64,000 bases of DNA from Paenibacillus tengchongensis (GCF_008973665.1 NZ_WACP01000016.1:62001-126000); one strand, 5' to 3'; shown: positions 47,770-57,568, numbered from the stretch's first letter. Made by a program: numbers and translations. Notes: generated by a model not told the origin, from the letters alone.

Positions 47770-49296
47770 ATGCGCATGAGCAACCTGCATCATTTTACGG
47801 AACATCACAGGTACTGCGTTTCCCGCGAATTCGGTCTCAGCAGCCTTGACGGGCGGATGCTCGGATCGGTATATCAGCCGATGGTGGGGGCATTTGCCGT
47901 CAGCTTGTACAGGCTGCTCTTTGAGCATGTCCCGGCCGAGAGCATCGGATACTCGGAAGCGGAGCAGCAGCGCAAGCTGTTCCTTACACTGGGCATCGAG
48001 CCGAACGAGAAGGGCCGCAAGTTCCTGGTGGAGCAGGCCTCCATGCTTGAAGCGGTAGGACTTCTTTCAACCAGCCGGATCTATATGGCGGAAACCGACG
48101 ACTATCTGTATGAGTACGAGCTGCTGCCACCGCTGGGGCCGGCCGAATTCTTTGCAACCCAGCATTTGACCCTGCTGCTGCGGGACAAGGTCGGCAAATT
48201 CGCCGTGCTGGCGCTGCGCGAACAGTTCTGGCGCAAGGAGCCAGAGGAATGGAGCCGCCGCTCGCTCAATAAAGAAAATATTTCTGTACCGTTTTATGAT
48301 ATTTTTCAGCTGAATACCCATGTGATTGATTATGAGCTGGAGCAGGCGCTGGCCGAAGTGGCCACAGTACGCCAGCCGGTCCTGCAAGAGGAGCCGAATA
48401 TCGGCTACAGCGATATCATTCTGCGCTTTCCGCGGGAATCGGTGAACCGGGCCCACGTCGAGAAGCTGCGTTTTGACCACGCCCAGATGGGCATGATTAA
48501 TTATATCGCCCGCAAATACGGGCTGGACACGCAGGATGTCAGCCGCCTGCTGGATGAGGATGGAGTGTTCGCTCCTGACGGCGAATTGATTCTGGATACG
48601 CTGCAGCATAAGGCCAGCCAGCAGTTCCGCCAGGAGCTGAAACGTCAGGAGAAGCGGGAAATCGCCGCCGCCAAGGTGGTATCGCTACGCTCCGCGGCCG
48701 AGGAAGAGCCGCCGATTGCTCCGCCGGAGCAATCGGTCGAGATGGAATATTATGTGGAAGTACCGCCGCAATTCATGTCCAAATGCGACATTCACCAATA
48801 TAATATGATGCTCCGCAACGAGCCTTATACCCGGCTGCTGCAGACCTTCTTCCCGGGAACGGTTCCGGGGCAGCTGCTGGATATCTTCGATAACATCAAT
48901 CTGAATTACAAGCTGAAGAGCGAAGTCATCAATGTGCTTATCCATTACGTGATGACGCTGGCCGCAACAAGCGGCGAACAGCGGATGAACCGTAATTTCG
49001 TCGAAGCGATCGCTTCGAATATGCTGATGAAGCAAGTGAACACCTATGAGAAGGCCGTGCGTTACATCCGCGACCAGTCCAAGGTCAAGGGCAAAGGCGC
49101 AGGAGCTGCGGCCGGAGCCGGAGGAACGCGCCAGCGTAATTACGCCAAAGGGAACCGGCCGGCCAAGCCGGAGATCCCGATCTCCGTCGACGACGGAACG
49201 GCGGGTGCGGTCTCGGAGGAGGAGTTCGCGGCCATGATGAAGATGGCCGCCGACATCAAAGCCAGCAAGAAAAAAGGCGTTACCAAAACGCAGTAA
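47770..49296 (+). CDS. dnaB: Replication initiation and membrane attachment protein DnaB (Firmicute type)
   Basis: A 508-residue protein with two DnaD-like domains: LDGRMLGSVYQPMVGAFAVS near the N-terminus (winged helix) and LLDIFDNINLNYKLKSEVIN near residues 375-395, then a low-complexity Gly/Ala linker and a charged C-terminus. In Firmicutes it joins DnaD and DnaI to load the replicative helicase at oriC. It is directly followed by dnaI. AGGGGGAGGAG precedes the ATG. It is not the helicase that carries this name in Escherichia coli. Confidence 0.92.
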   Translation: MRMSNLHHFTEHHRYCVSREFGLSSLDGRMLGSVYQPMVGAFAVSLYRLLFEHVPAESIGYSEAEQQRKLFLTLGIEPNEKGRKFLVEQASMLEAVGLLSTSRIYMAETDDYLYEYELLPPLGPAEFFATQHLTLLLRDKVGKFAVLALREQFWRKEPEEWSRRSLNKENISVPFYDIFQLNTHVIDYELEQALAEVATVRQPVLQEEPNIGYSDIILRFPRESVNRAHVEKLRFDHAQMGMINYIARKYGLDTQDVSRLLDEDGVFAPDGELILDTLQHKASQQFRQELKRQEKREIAAAKVVSLRSAAEEEPPIAPPEQSVEMEYYVEVPPQFMSKCDIHQYNMMLRNEPYTRLLQTFFPGTVPGQLLDIFDNINLNYKLKSEVINVLIHYVMTLAATSGEQRMNRNFVEAIASNMLMKQVNTYEKAVRYIRDQSKVKGKGAGAAAGAGGTRQRNYAKGNRPAKPEIPISVDDGTAGAVSEEEFAAMMKMAADIKASKKKGVTKTQ

Positions 49297-49317
49297 AGAA
49301 AGTGAGGGAACGGTAAC

Positions 49318-50280
49318 ATGGAATCCATGGGTGAAGTGCTGCGTTCCATGAATAACAGCGCCCTGCGCCAGCGTTCCCGCGACCTGCAGCTGGAGCTTCT
49401 GAATCATCCGCTGGTGAAGCAGCTGCAGGCGGAGCATCCCGAGCTGGAGGAAGCGCGCTTGCGCCTGAATCTGAGCAAATTATACCAGTACGTGGAAGAA
49501 AGCCGGCATTGTGCGAACTGTCCGGGCCTGGCGGCGTGTCCGAATGACTTCCCTGGACATTACAGCAAGCTTACGGTGGAGACAGTGGGCGGCACGCCGG
49601 ATTTATATGAGCGGAAGACGGCCTGTGAGCTGAAGGTCGCCCAGGACAGTCAGGATGCGATCCGCAGACGGATCCAGAGCTTCTATGTAGATGAACGGGT
49701 GCTCAGCGGGGGCTACGACGAAGTGGATATTATGGGCAAGGATCTGCGGCGTGCTCCGGCGGTGAAGGAAGTCTTCCGTTACATCCATGAGATCAGGGAG
49801 AACGGGCTGTCCAAGCATGGCCTGTACATTCACGGCAGCTTCGGAACCGGCAAGACCTTCCTGATGTGCTACCTGCTCCATGAGCTGGCAGTATCCGGAT
49901 ACACAGGCGTCATTGTGTATATGCCGGATTTCATCGAGGAACTGAAGCTGATTATGACGGATAACCAGAAGCTCAAGGAGACGGTGGATACGCTGAAGAA
50001 TTGCGATCTGCTGATCTTTGACGATATCGGCGCGGAGAATCTGAATCCGTGGGCCCGCGACCATGTGCTGGGTGCCATTCTGAATTACCGGATGAACCGC
50101 AAGCCCACCTTCTACACCTCCAACTATCCGCTGGACGGACTCGCCAAGCATTTAAGCTTTACGAGCAAGGACGGCGAAGAAGTGTACAAGGGCCAGCGGC
50201 TGATGGACCGGATTGCTCCGTTTGTCGAGGTTATTCAGCTGCACGGGGAGAACCAACGCGGGAAAGGCGGCTCCGCCTAG
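49318..50280 (+). CDS. dnaI: Primosomal helicase loader DnaI
   Basis: A 320-residue AAA+ helicase loader. The N-terminal zinc-binding part has Cys residues in HCANCPGLAACPNDFPGHYS (about 62-80) and C102. The AAA+ domain has Walker A HGSFGTGKTF (near 171-180), Walker B LLIFDDIGAENLNPW (near 230) and sensor FYTSNYPLDGL. It loads the DnaC-type replicative helicase together with DnaB and DnaD. It starts 21 bp after dnaB. Confidence 0.93.
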   Translation: MESMGEVLRSMNNSALRQRSRDLQLELLNHPLVKQLQAEHPELEEARLRLNLSKLYQYVEESRHCANCPGLAACPNDFPGHYSKLTVETVGGTPDLYERKTACELKVAQDSQDAIRRRIQSFYVDERVLSGGYDEVDIMGKDLRRAPAVKEVFRYIHEIRENGLSKHGLYIHGSFGTGKTFLMCYLLHELAVSGYTGVIVYMPDFIEELKLIMTDNQKLKETVDTLKNCDLLIFDDIGAENLNPWARDHVLGAILNYRMNRKPTFYTSNYPLDGLAKHLSFTSKDGEEVYKGQRLMDRIAPFVEVIQLHGENQRGKGGSA

Positions 50281-50324
50281 TCGTCTTGGCAATTAAATTG
50301 GATACAATATAATCACTTAAAATA

Positions 50325-50354
50325 TTAACAAACACAGCATATCTATGTTATACT
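50325..50354 (+). promoter_or_regulatory. Putative trxA promoter
   Basis: TTAACA (50325-50330) and TATACT (50349-50354) with an 18-bp spacer, about 70 bp before the trxA start. Confidence 0.55.
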
Positions 50355-50424
50355 GTGGTTGTATATGGTTATCATATTACATGAACCAATTATCAGGAGT
50401 ACCATCCAAAGGAGGAACAATATA

Positions 50425-50742
50425 ATGGCTATCGTTAACGTGTCTGACCAATCCTTCGCAGGCGAAGTGGAAGGTCAAGGGACTGTTGTAGTAGATTTCT
50501 GGGCGCCTTGGTGCGGTCCTTGCAAAATGTTGGCCCCTATTCTGGAAGAGCTCTCCGGCGAACTGGGCGACAGCGTCAAGATCGCTAAGCTGAATGTCGA
50601 CGAGAATCCGGAAACGGCTTCCCGCTTCGGTGTAATGAGCATTCCGACGCTGATCTTCTTCAAAGACGGCCAGCCTGTCGATAAAGTAGTGGGTCTGAAC
50701 TCCAAGGACTCCCTCAAGAATATCGTCGCCAAGCACCAATAA
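50425..50742 (+). CDS. trxA: Thioredoxin
   Basis: A 105-residue thioredoxin with the active site WCGPCK (Cys29 and Cys32) in VVVDFWAPWCGPCKM and the cis-Pro loop MSIPTLIFF. It keeps cytosolic disulfides reduced together with thioredoxin reductase. ATG 50425 has AAAGGAGG upstream; the in-frame ATGs further upstream are rejected because the promoter lies there. In Bacillus, trxA and uvrC are also neighbours. Confidence 0.95.
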   Translation: MAIVNVSDQSFAGEVEGQGTVVVDFWAPWCGPCKMLAPILEELSGELGDSVKIAKLNVDENPETASRFGVMSIPTLIFFKDGQPVDKVVGLNSKDSLKNIVAKHQ

Positions 50743-50787
50743 TAGCACTGCTTGAGCATCACGATGGAGACGCTTTGACGTCTCTTT

Positions 50788-50823
50788 CGGTTTCAGCGCC
50801 TCCGGTTTATCCGGGGGCGCTTT
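50788..50823 (+). terminator. Intrinsic terminator after trxA
   Basis: AGCGCCTCCGG pairs with CCGGGGGCGCT followed by TTAT; a weaker GAGAC/GTCTC hairpin with TTTC lies at 50766-50787. Confidence 0.75.
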
Positions 50824-50874
50824 ATGTGTTACACTTTACTTGCATCTAACGAAAGTCTGCGTGGGGGAGAAAAC

Positions 50875-52929
50875 ATGGACTACATGGATAATATCCGCAA
50901 CAAACTGGCGCTGCTGCCTGACCAGCCCGGGTGCTATCTGATGAAGAACCAGGAAGGCACCATTATTTATGTCGGCAAAGCGAAAGTGCTGAAGAACCGC
51001 GTCCGTTCCTATTTCACCGGCAGCCACAACGGGAAGACCCAGCGGCTTGTGGCGAACATTGCCGATTTCGAATATATCGTTACCTCCAGCAATATGGAGG
51101 CGCTTATCCTTGAGTGCAACCTGATTAAGAAGCATATGCCGCGCTACAATGTGCTGCTGAAGGACGACAAGACGTTCCCGTATATCAAAATCACGAATGA
51201 AGCCCATCCGCGCCTTGAAGTGACCCGCCGGGTGGTTAAAGATAAAGCCAAATATTTCGGACCCTATCCGAACGGATATGCCGCACAGCAGACGAAGAAG
51301 CTGCTGGACCGGATGTATCCGCTGCGCAAATGCGGCGTGATGCCCAAGGAGGTCTGCCTCTACTACCACATGGGCCAGTGTCTGGCACCCTGTGAGAAGG
51401 AAGTGCCGAAATCGGCTTACGAAGAGATCACGCAGAGCATCGCCGGCTTCCTGAGCGGAGGACATGAGGCGGTCAAGAAGGATCTGCAGCAGAAGATGCA
51501 GGAGGCCGCCGAAGAACTGTACTTCGAACGGGCCAAGGAGCTGCGCGACCAGATCATCCATATCGATGCCCTGATGGAGAAGCAGAAGATTACGACGGCC
51601 GACAGCAAGGACCGGGACGTCTTCGGCTATGCCGTGGACAAAGGCTGGATGTGTGTCCAGATTCTCTATATGCGCCAGGGTAAAATGATTCAGCGGCATT
51701 CCTCCGTTTTTCCGTTCTACGGGGAAGCCTACAGTGATTTCATGTCCTATGTGGCGCAGTATTACAGCGAGAACCCGGCGCTGCCGCAGGAAATTCTGCT
51801 GCCGGATATCGTGAGAGAAGGCTCCGGCCTGCCGGACAAGGAGAGCGCCGATGCCGATGGCACTGCTGCCGTGGAAGCGGCGCTGTCCGCGCCGCAGGAG
51901 CCCGCACAGTCGGGCGCGGCCTTTGCAGCGGAGGAGTCCTCCGGCGGGGAAGCGGGGCTTCTGGCCGGAGACGCTGATGAGGAGAATCATGCGGCAGCGC
52001 AGTCTGAGGCCGAAAGCGCCGCCGGTGTTGATCCTGCGGGCGGCGCTGCGACTCTGCAGCAATGGCTGGGCATCAAGGTGCTTGTGCCGCAGCGCGGGCT
52101 GAAGAAGCAGATGGTCGGTATGGCCTGCGAGAACAGCCGCGTCGCGCTGGATGAGAAATTCCGCTTAATTGAGCGGGATGAAGAACGTACGCTTGGCGCA
52201 GCCATGGGCCTCGGACAGCGGCTGGGCATCGAATCGCTCGGCCGGATCGAGGCGTTCGATAACTCGAATACCCAGGGCGCCAATCCGGTATCGGCGATGG
52301 TGGTCTTCATCGACGGCAAGCCAGCGCGCAAAGAGTACCGCAAATATAAGGTGCGCACCGTACAGGGGCCGGACGATTACGAGACGATGCGCGAGGTGAT
52401 CCGCCGGCGGTATGAACGGGTGCTGAAGGAGAACCTGCCGCTGCCCGACCTGATTGTAGTCGATGGCGGCAAAGGGCAAATCTCCTCGGCCATCGATATT
52501 CTGCAGAACGAACTGGGCCTGTTCATTCCGGTCTGCGGGCTGGTCAAGGACGACAAGCACAAGACGGCCGAGCTGCTGGTCGGCGATACGGGCGAGCCGG
52601 TGCCGCTGGCCCGGGACAGCCAGGAATTCTACCTGCTGCAGCGGATTCAGGATGAGGTGCACCGCTTTGCGATCACCTTCCACCGCGAGCAGCGCGCCAA
52701 GTCCATGGTCACCTCGAAGCTGGATTCGATCCCCGGCATCGGCGAGAAGCGGCGTAAGCTGCTGCTGAAGCATTTCGGCTCACTGAAGAAGATCAAGGAA
52801 GCGTCCGTCGAGGATTTCCGCCCGCTGTCGATCGGCGACAAGCTGGCGAGACAGATTCTCGATGCGCTCAGCGATGCCGGACCTGCCAGTGCAGATGACC
52901 CTTTAACTCAAGAGGCGGAGCCGCAATAA
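50875..52929 (+). CDS. uvrC: Excinuclease ABC subunit UvrC
   Basis: A 684-residue UvrC. The N-terminal GIY-YIG nuclease (PGCYLMKNQ, GTIIYVGKAK, residues about 16-40) cuts 3' of the lesion; a UVR motif (about 200-235) binds UvrB; the C-terminal RNase H-like domain (SLGRIEAFDNSNTQGANPVS, IVVDGGKGQ) cuts 5'; two HhH motifs end the protein (SIPGIGEKRRKLLL). About 75 extra Ala/Glu-rich residues (about 316-392) sit between the UVR and RNase H parts, making it longer than the usual 600. ATG 50875 has GGGGGAG upstream. Confidence 0.95.
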   Translation: MDYMDNIRNKLALLPDQPGCYLMKNQEGTIIYVGKAKVLKNRVRSYFTGSHNGKTQRLVANIADFEYIVTSSNMEALILECNLIKKHMPRYNVLLKDDKTFPYIKITNEAHPRLEVTRRVVKDKAKYFGPYPNGYAAQQTKKLLDRMYPLRKCGVMPKEVCLYYHMGQCLAPCEKEVPKSAYEEITQSIAGFLSGGHEAVKKDLQQKMQEAAEELYFERAKELRDQIIHIDALMEKQKITTADSKDRDVFGYAVDKGWMCVQILYMRQGKMIQRHSSVFPFYGEAYSDFMSYVAQYYSENPALPQEILLPDIVREGSGLPDKESADADGTAAVEAALSAPQEPAQSGAAFAAEESSGGEAGLLAGDADEENHAAAQSEAESAAGVDPAGGAATLQQWLGIKVLVPQRGLKKQMVGMACENSRVALDEKFRLIERDEERTLGAAMGLGQRLGIESLGRIEAFDNSNTQGANPVSAMVVFIDGKPARKEYRKYKVRTVQGPDDYETMREVIRRRYERVLKENLPLPDLIVVDGGKGQISSAIDILQNELGLFIPVCGLVKDDKHKTAELLVGDTGEPVPLARDSQEFYLLQRIQDEVHRFAITFHREQRAKSMVTSKLDSIPGIGEKRRKLLLKHFGSLKKIKEASVEDFRPLSIGDKLARQILDALSDAGPASADDPLTQEAEPQ

Positions 52930-52936
52930 CATCAAA

Positions 52937-52990
52937 GAAGCCTTTCCATGGCAATGCTTGACGCATTGCTCCTGGAAAGGCTTCTTTATT
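52937..52990 (+). terminator. Intrinsic terminator after uvrC
   Basis: AAGAAGCCTTTCC pairs with GGAAAGGCTTCTT, with an inner GCAATG/GCATTGC stem, followed by TATT. Probably bidirectional for the convergent protease gene. Confidence 0.8.
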
Positions 52991-52995
52991 GCCGC

Positions 52996-54729
52996 CTAAG
53001 TCAAGGATTCGGCCGGTTCGATCCGCTCGGGTCTCCGGGGCGGATTAAAGCGGTAGACGATATAGCCGACCACAAACGGCATCACAAGTGTAACAATGCC
53101 TGCGCCGATGTTGACGGCATCCTGCATGAAGATCAGGGTCGCCCCCATCAGGATGCTGTCGAACACGACATGGCTGAACATCGCAGCGATGAAGCCGTAG
53201 CGCAAGAAGATGAAGCTGAAGAGCAGGCCGATCACGGTAAGCTCAATCGGCCGCGAGATCACCGGGTAAATCGGGTATAGCGTATGGCCCATTGCCCAGA
53301 TCAGTGTCGTAATCAGCGAGGCCAGGAAGGTGCTTCGTACCAGCTTCTTAACCATGCGGATGCCGAACAGCCGGTAAATGGCTTCCTCCGACAATCCGGC
53401 CAGCCAGGCGACAATCGGCAGCAGCCATGCATAACGCATGTTGTAAGGCGACTGGCTGGCATCGGTGGTCGACCAGTTATCCAGAGTAAAGGATAAAATA
53501 ATGAACATGACGGTTTGCACCCCGAGCAGGACGAAGGCCCAGATATAACCGGCCTTGATGCTGTCCAGCACATATTTGCCGTAACCCGGCTCCTTGGCCC
53601 GCGGCCATGGATTCAGCCCTTCCTCCTTGCGCCAGAGACCGTTGCCTCCGACCAGCGAGAAGTAGAGCAGAGCGGACATCAATAAGCTGTACAACGCGTA
53701 GATGATGAACAGAATGATGGCGGTGATGCGGTCTTCCACGCTGTCTCCGCTTGATTCGGGCAGCATATTGTAGGTGCTCACCATCATGATGATGAAATGG
53801 ACCGCGCTCAGAAAGATGCCCCGTGCAAAAGAAGTATGATGCCGGGTCAATATGCTGTAAATCAGCGCCAGAATACCCAGCGCCAGTGTGGGTAGCCCGT
53901 AGCCGAGCAGCGTCAGCTTGTTCGCCAGCGAGGTCTGCTCCTTCACGTAGGTGTCATGCCAGGCCGGAGCGGTAAACCCGGGCCGGAAGTAAGTGACCTC
54001 GCTGTTTGAAAATCTGAAGTTATAGTTCAATGGGGATTCGCCGACGGTGACTGTACTGTCGGTGTAGACAAGATCGTACTTGCCGCTGCCTGCAGCAATT
54101 TGCAGCTTGGCGGGATTCACGCCCCACGCCTGGAGCCAGGGCAGCGCCAGCTGCTCTTTAGTCTCGAGGGCCGGATCCGGCTCGCTGGCCGCAGGCAAGC
54201 CGGCAGAAGAAGAAGAGGCATAACCGCTGCCTGAGCCGGCAGCGCTGTCCCTGACCTGCATGCTTCCGTAATCAGTCCCTGCGGCGGCGGCGGCATCCGC
54301 CCCTGTTGCGAAAGAGACGACCTCGCCGGTATACATATTCAGATCAACGGACAGCAGCGGCTCTGCCGATCCGCCGGTATGAAGTGCGGCATGAAAGACA
54401 TCGAAGGGATACCGCTGGTCTAACCCGCGCTTCGTATAGTCCTCGGTCAGCTTTTCGCGTGACATATAGCCGTAGAAAGATGCGTCCGTCTGGTACAGGA
54501 CCGTCCACTCGTCCTCTGCGGATGCCGGATGGCCCAGTTGGCCGGCGGCGAAGGCGGCTGCCTTCGCCCGGACTTCATCCTTGCTGATGATCGTAGTGTC
54601 CCCGTCCTTGCTTGTCAGGAGTTGCGGGGCGACCTGGAACATGAGGAATACAATAAGGCTGATAATGCCCGTAACCATAAGCCTGGTGGACAGGGGCCGC
54701 TGCTGTAGGGGCTCGCCGACGGAATTCAT
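52996..54729 (-). CDS. CPBP family intramembrane metalloprotease
   Basis: A 577-residue membrane protein. One N-terminal membrane helix (about 17-38), a large extracytoplasmic region (about 40-270) and at least eight further helices. The CPBP/Abi motifs are SEEAIYRLFGIR (glutamate pair), IWAMGHTLYP (His) and FSHVVFDSIL (His). Such proteins are intramembrane proteases, often tied to signalling or bacteriocin immunity; the substrate here is unknown. The long extracellular domain is unusual for the family. Confidence 0.82.
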   Translation of the reverse strand: MNSVGEPLQQRPLSTRLMVTGIISLIVFLMFQVAPQLLTSKDGDTTIISKDEVRAKAAAFAAGQLGHPASAEDEWTVLYQTDASFYGYMSREKLTEDYTKRGLDQRYPFDVFHAALHTGGSAEPLLSVDLNMYTGEVVSFATGADAAAAAGTDYGSMQVRDSAAGSGSGYASSSSAGLPAASEPDPALETKEQLALPWLQAWGVNPAKLQIAAGSGKYDLVYTDSTVTVGESPLNYNFRFSNSEVTYFRPGFTAPAWHDTYVKEQTSLANKLTLLGYGLPTLALGILALIYSILTRHHTSFARGIFLSAVHFIIMMVSTYNMLPESSGDSVEDRITAIILFIIYALYSLLMSALLYFSLVGGNGLWRKEEGLNPWPRAKEPGYGKYVLDSIKAGYIWAFVLLGVQTVMFIILSFTLDNWSTTDASQSPYNMRYAWLLPIVAWLAGLSEEAIYRLFGIRMVKKLVRSTFLASLITTLIWAMGHTLYPIYPVISRPIELTVIGLLFSFIFLRYGFIAAMFSHVVFDSILMGATLIFMQDAVNIGAGIVTLVMPFVVGYIVYRFNPPRRPERIEPAESLT

Positions 54730-54843
54730 GAAACGCCTCCTTGAAATAGATCGTATTCTGTGCGGATGTTGTTCTAATTATAGTATTATTGGGTCCCGTG
54801 TTTCAAAAAAATCCGTAATAAGCTTACGCAGGCGGCTGCCAGG

Positions 54844-56409
54844 TTATGCTTGTTTTATTCCGGAGCCACCGGCCGCCGCTGAACGCAGGCCCAGATGGAG
54901 GTATTTGGCTCCCGCAGTAACGCAGCTCCAAGCCAGAGGCAGGCCTATACCTGCGACCCAGGCAAGCAGGGTCCAGGATGGAATCGGGTTAGCTGCAATA
55001 TCTTCAGGAAACAAATATTTGTTAATCAATATACTCTGGCTTGAGGACAGCAACGCCAGCGGAAAGATCAGCAGAGTAAGCAAACGCGAGTTCATCAGCG
55101 CATAAATGATCTGCAGCAGACAGAGTACCAGGGTGAGCGCCAAGGTATATGCAGCAAAGGTGAACAGGAGCCAGTGCCCATACAATACGGCATCCGCAGC
55201 ATTGGTTCTTCCGGCGCCAAGCGCGGCCCCGATGCCGGCAGCTGCGGCAAGGCTGAAGACGGCGTTAATTCGCGTTACGGCGACCCAAACTGCTGCAACC
55301 GAAGTCCATAGCAGGCTTGAGCGTTTGTGCGGCATGCCGAGCCACCAGGATAACTGCCGGCGCTCTAAACCGCCGGTTCGTCCCAGAGTCCATAAGCATC
55401 CGAGTACGACGGGCAGAATGAACAATAAGGTGTACCCCGGCTGCAGAATCCGGGGACTGATGGACAGCAGGAAGAACAGTCCGGCAAAAGCAAAGGCCGC
55501 TGCCGCTTTCAGTATTCTGACCCATTTCCGCTGCTCCCAGCTGCGATACCGGCTGGCTTCGAGCCGGTACAGCATGAACAGCGGCGATGAGGAAGCGGCC
55601 GGGGGACCGATAGTCTTCCCGGCAGCGGCAGCTTCCTTGTTTGATTCCATTCTTGCGTGTATAGCCTCGTTCTGACCGATCGACCCGAACCCGTGCCGGG
55701 CAATCAGCGGCAGCAAGGCATAGCAGACGGGCCAGCCGATCAGGAAGAGCACCAGGGCGGCAAGCGCCGCATGTCCGGGAGTCATCGTATAGTAATCTAA
55801 TACGTGAAGACCGTCTGGTATGAAGTTAAGGGCGATTACAACAAGAGGCAGCATCCAGAGAAGCGTATACGGCAGAACCAGGGGAAGCCACCATTTGCTT
55901 GCGGACATCAAGAGGCTGAACGCCAGGCCCAGAACCACAAGCAGCGGCAACAGCGCGCAAAGCAGCAGTCCGTAAGCAGCCAGCAGACGTGCGAGCTCAA
56001 CTGCCGGAACCGGGTCATACCGGCCGGTTGCCACGGAAAGGGCATATACAGTAAGCGCAGCCAAGGCCAAGAGAAGTGCCGCATTGCCGAATTGCTTCAG
56101 AAAGGCAATACTCTTGGCATACAGCAAGTGCAGCCGGGAGTGGGGGAAGGTGAGAATCCAATCCCGGTAGGAATGCCCGGGGAAGACCAGCATATGCAGG
56201 GCAGGGAAGCCCATGGCCGAGGCCCATAGCAGCAGTACAGCATAAATAAATGGCGTACATTGCGGCACCCGGGCTGAAGGCAGAAGCATGCCCGCCATAA
56301 CCAGTACAATGAACAAGAGACAAGGGAGCAACATCCGCTGGGCGGGAGGAAGGCGTTTCAGACTAAACCGGCTGTATTCCAGGGCAATCATCGTTTTCAG
56401 CGCCGTCAT
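54844..56409 (-). CDS. ABC transporter permease-like membrane protein
   Basis: A 521-residue protein with about twelve hydrophobic segments arranged in two halves separated by a charged loop near residue 250. Its start overlaps the stop of the ABC ATPase gene by four bases (ATGA), so both are in one operon behind a GntR regulator. This is the arrangement of YtrA-type ABC systems that respond to cell-wall antibiotics or export unknown substrates. No exact family recognised. Confidence 0.72.
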   Translation of the reverse strand: MTALKTMIALEYSRFSLKRLPPAQRMLLPCLLFIVLVMAGMLLPSARVPQCTPFIYAVLLLWASAMGFPALHMLVFPGHSYRDWILTFPHSRLHLLYAKSIAFLKQFGNAALLLALAALTVYALSVATGRYDPVPAVELARLLAAYGLLLCALLPLLVVLGLAFSLLMSASKWWLPLVLPYTLLWMLPLVVIALNFIPDGLHVLDYYTMTPGHAALAALVLFLIGWPVCYALLPLIARHGFGSIGQNEAIHARMESNKEAAAAGKTIGPPAASSSPLFMLYRLEASRYRSWEQRKWVRILKAAAAFAFAGLFFLLSISPRILQPGYTLLFILPVVLGCLWTLGRTGGLERRQLSWWLGMPHKRSSLLWTSVAAVWVAVTRINAVFSLAAAAGIGAALGAGRTNAADAVLYGHWLLFTFAAYTLALTLVLCLLQIIYALMNSRLLTLLIFPLALLSSSQSILINKYLFPEDIAANPIPSWTLLAWVAGIGLPLAWSCVTAGAKYLHLGLRSAAAGGSGIKQA

Positions 56410-57137
56410 GCGAATACCTCCCTGTAACGGGATTCGACCGACTGGCCCGACTGGCGCAGCGCATCGACATCATCGACGCTGCGGATCCGGCCGCCGCCGA
56501 TCAGGATCAGCCGGTCGAAGAGCAGCTCCATTTCGCGGATGTCATGGGTGGCAACCAGTACGGTTCGCTTACTGTCTGCGAGTTCGCCGACAACGGCTGC
56601 GGCAATTCGTTCCCGCGAGAGCAGATCAATGCCGGTAAACGGCTCATCGAGAATGATCAGCGGCGCGGTCCGCGACAGGCAGGTCAGAAGCTGCAGCCGG
56701 GCCTCTTCGCCTCGCGACATGGAAGAGATCCGGGTATGCGGCGATACGGACAGCTCGCTTAGCAATTCCCCGGCCCTTGATTTGCTCCAGTCCGGGTAGA
56801 TGCCGGCGGCATAGTGCAGCCATTCATCAACCCTCAGCCAGCCGGGCAGATTGCTGCGGTCAGGGAGCAGGGACAGCTCGCCGAGGCGCTCCGGACCGGC
56901 GGGCTTCCCGAAGAGCTGAACTGTGCCGGAATCGCCCTGAGCCAGCCCGGCAACGATTCTTAGCAGCGAGGATTTGCCGGCGCCGTTCGGTCCGAGCAGG
57001 CCCGTCAGGCTGCCGGAGGGAATCTGAAAGCTAATACGGTCCAGAATCGCCTTCTTCTTGATGGTGAGGCAGAGATCCCGGCACTCTACGGCAACCGATG
57101 CCGGTTCTTGCAAGGATAATTCAAGCTTCGTTGTCAT
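56406..57137 (-). CDS. ABC transporter ATP-binding protein
   Basis: A 243-residue ABC ATPase: Walker A GLLGPNGAGKSSLL (residues about 47-60), a Q-loop-like LLPDRSN, a divergent signature SRGEEARLQ in place of LSGGQ, Walker B PLIILDEPFTGID, and the switch His in VLVATHDIREMELL. It powers the permease encoded next in the operon. Its start overlaps the regulator gene by 17 bases. Confidence 0.85.
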   Translation of the reverse strand: MTTKLELSLQEPASVAVECRDLCLTIKKKAILDRISFQIPSGSLTGLLGPNGAGKSSLLRIVAGLAQGDSGTVQLFGKPAGPERLGELSLLPDRSNLPGWLRVDEWLHYAAGIYPDWSKSRAGELLSELSVSPHTRISSMSRGEEARLQLLTCLSRTAPLIILDEPFTGIDLLSRERIAAAVVGELADSKRTVLVATHDIREMELLFDRLILIGGGRIRSVDDVDALRQSGQSVESRYREVFA

Positions 57138-57519
57138 GTGAATCCTCCCTGTACATATTCAGCATTTGTTCGGCGGTAAGCCCCAGTGAAGCGGCGGCTT
57201 CGAAGAAATCCCGCACTGCCTGGACCGCTATGGCCCTGCGTGCATCGGTAATTATGTCTCCGTCCCTGGTAACGAATGTTCCCTGGCCGCGGTAAGTTAC
57301 GATTAGTCCGCTCCGCTCCAGCTCCTGATACGTTCTGGCCGCTGTAGTAGGGTTGACGCCCCGCGCTGCGGCCAGCTCCCGCACGGAAGGCAGCCGCATG
57401 CCGGGCGGGATCGCCCCGCAGACGATCCGCCTGCGGATCGCCTCGACAAATTGTTCGTAAATCGGCAGCGAAGGGTTGATTTGAAAATGCTGTGGCAAAA
57501 GCTCCGCAGTGGGTTCCAT
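57121..57519 (-). CDS. GntR family regulator (YtrA subfamily)
   Basis: A 132-residue regulator: a GntR winged helix (LPIYEQFVEAIRRRIVCGAI, RLPSVRELAAARGVNPTTAA) and a short helical dimerisation tail, the size of the YtrA subfamily. It probably represses its own operon until an antibiotic or other ligand is present. ATG 57519 has AAGGGGGAG upstream; the in-frame TTG further up lies before that site. A GTGTATGGATACAT near-palindrome at 57553-57566 is a candidate operator. Confidence 0.85.
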   Translation of the reverse strand: MEPTAELLPQHFQINPSLPIYEQFVEAIRRRIVCGAIPPGMRLPSVRELAAARGVNPTTAARTYQELERSGLIVTYRGQGTFVTRDGDIITDARRAIAVQAVRDFFEAAASLGLTAEQMLNMYREDSHDNEA

Positions 57520-57550
57520 ATGCTCCCCCTTCAATTTTTATTATTGTAGT

Positions 57551-57568
57551 AAGTGTATGGATACATGC
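57551..57568. promoter_or_regulatory. Candidate YtrA-type operator
   Basis: AAGTGTATGGATACATGC is a near-perfect dyad (GTAT/ATAC arms) 30-50 bp upstream of the GntR regulator start, where autoregulation would act. Confidence 0.4.

Noticed and set aside
50836..52062. A 408-codon minus-strand frame opposite uvrC
   Set aside because: It is a shadow of the G+C-rich uvrC coding sequence; the plus strand carries all conserved UvrC motifs.
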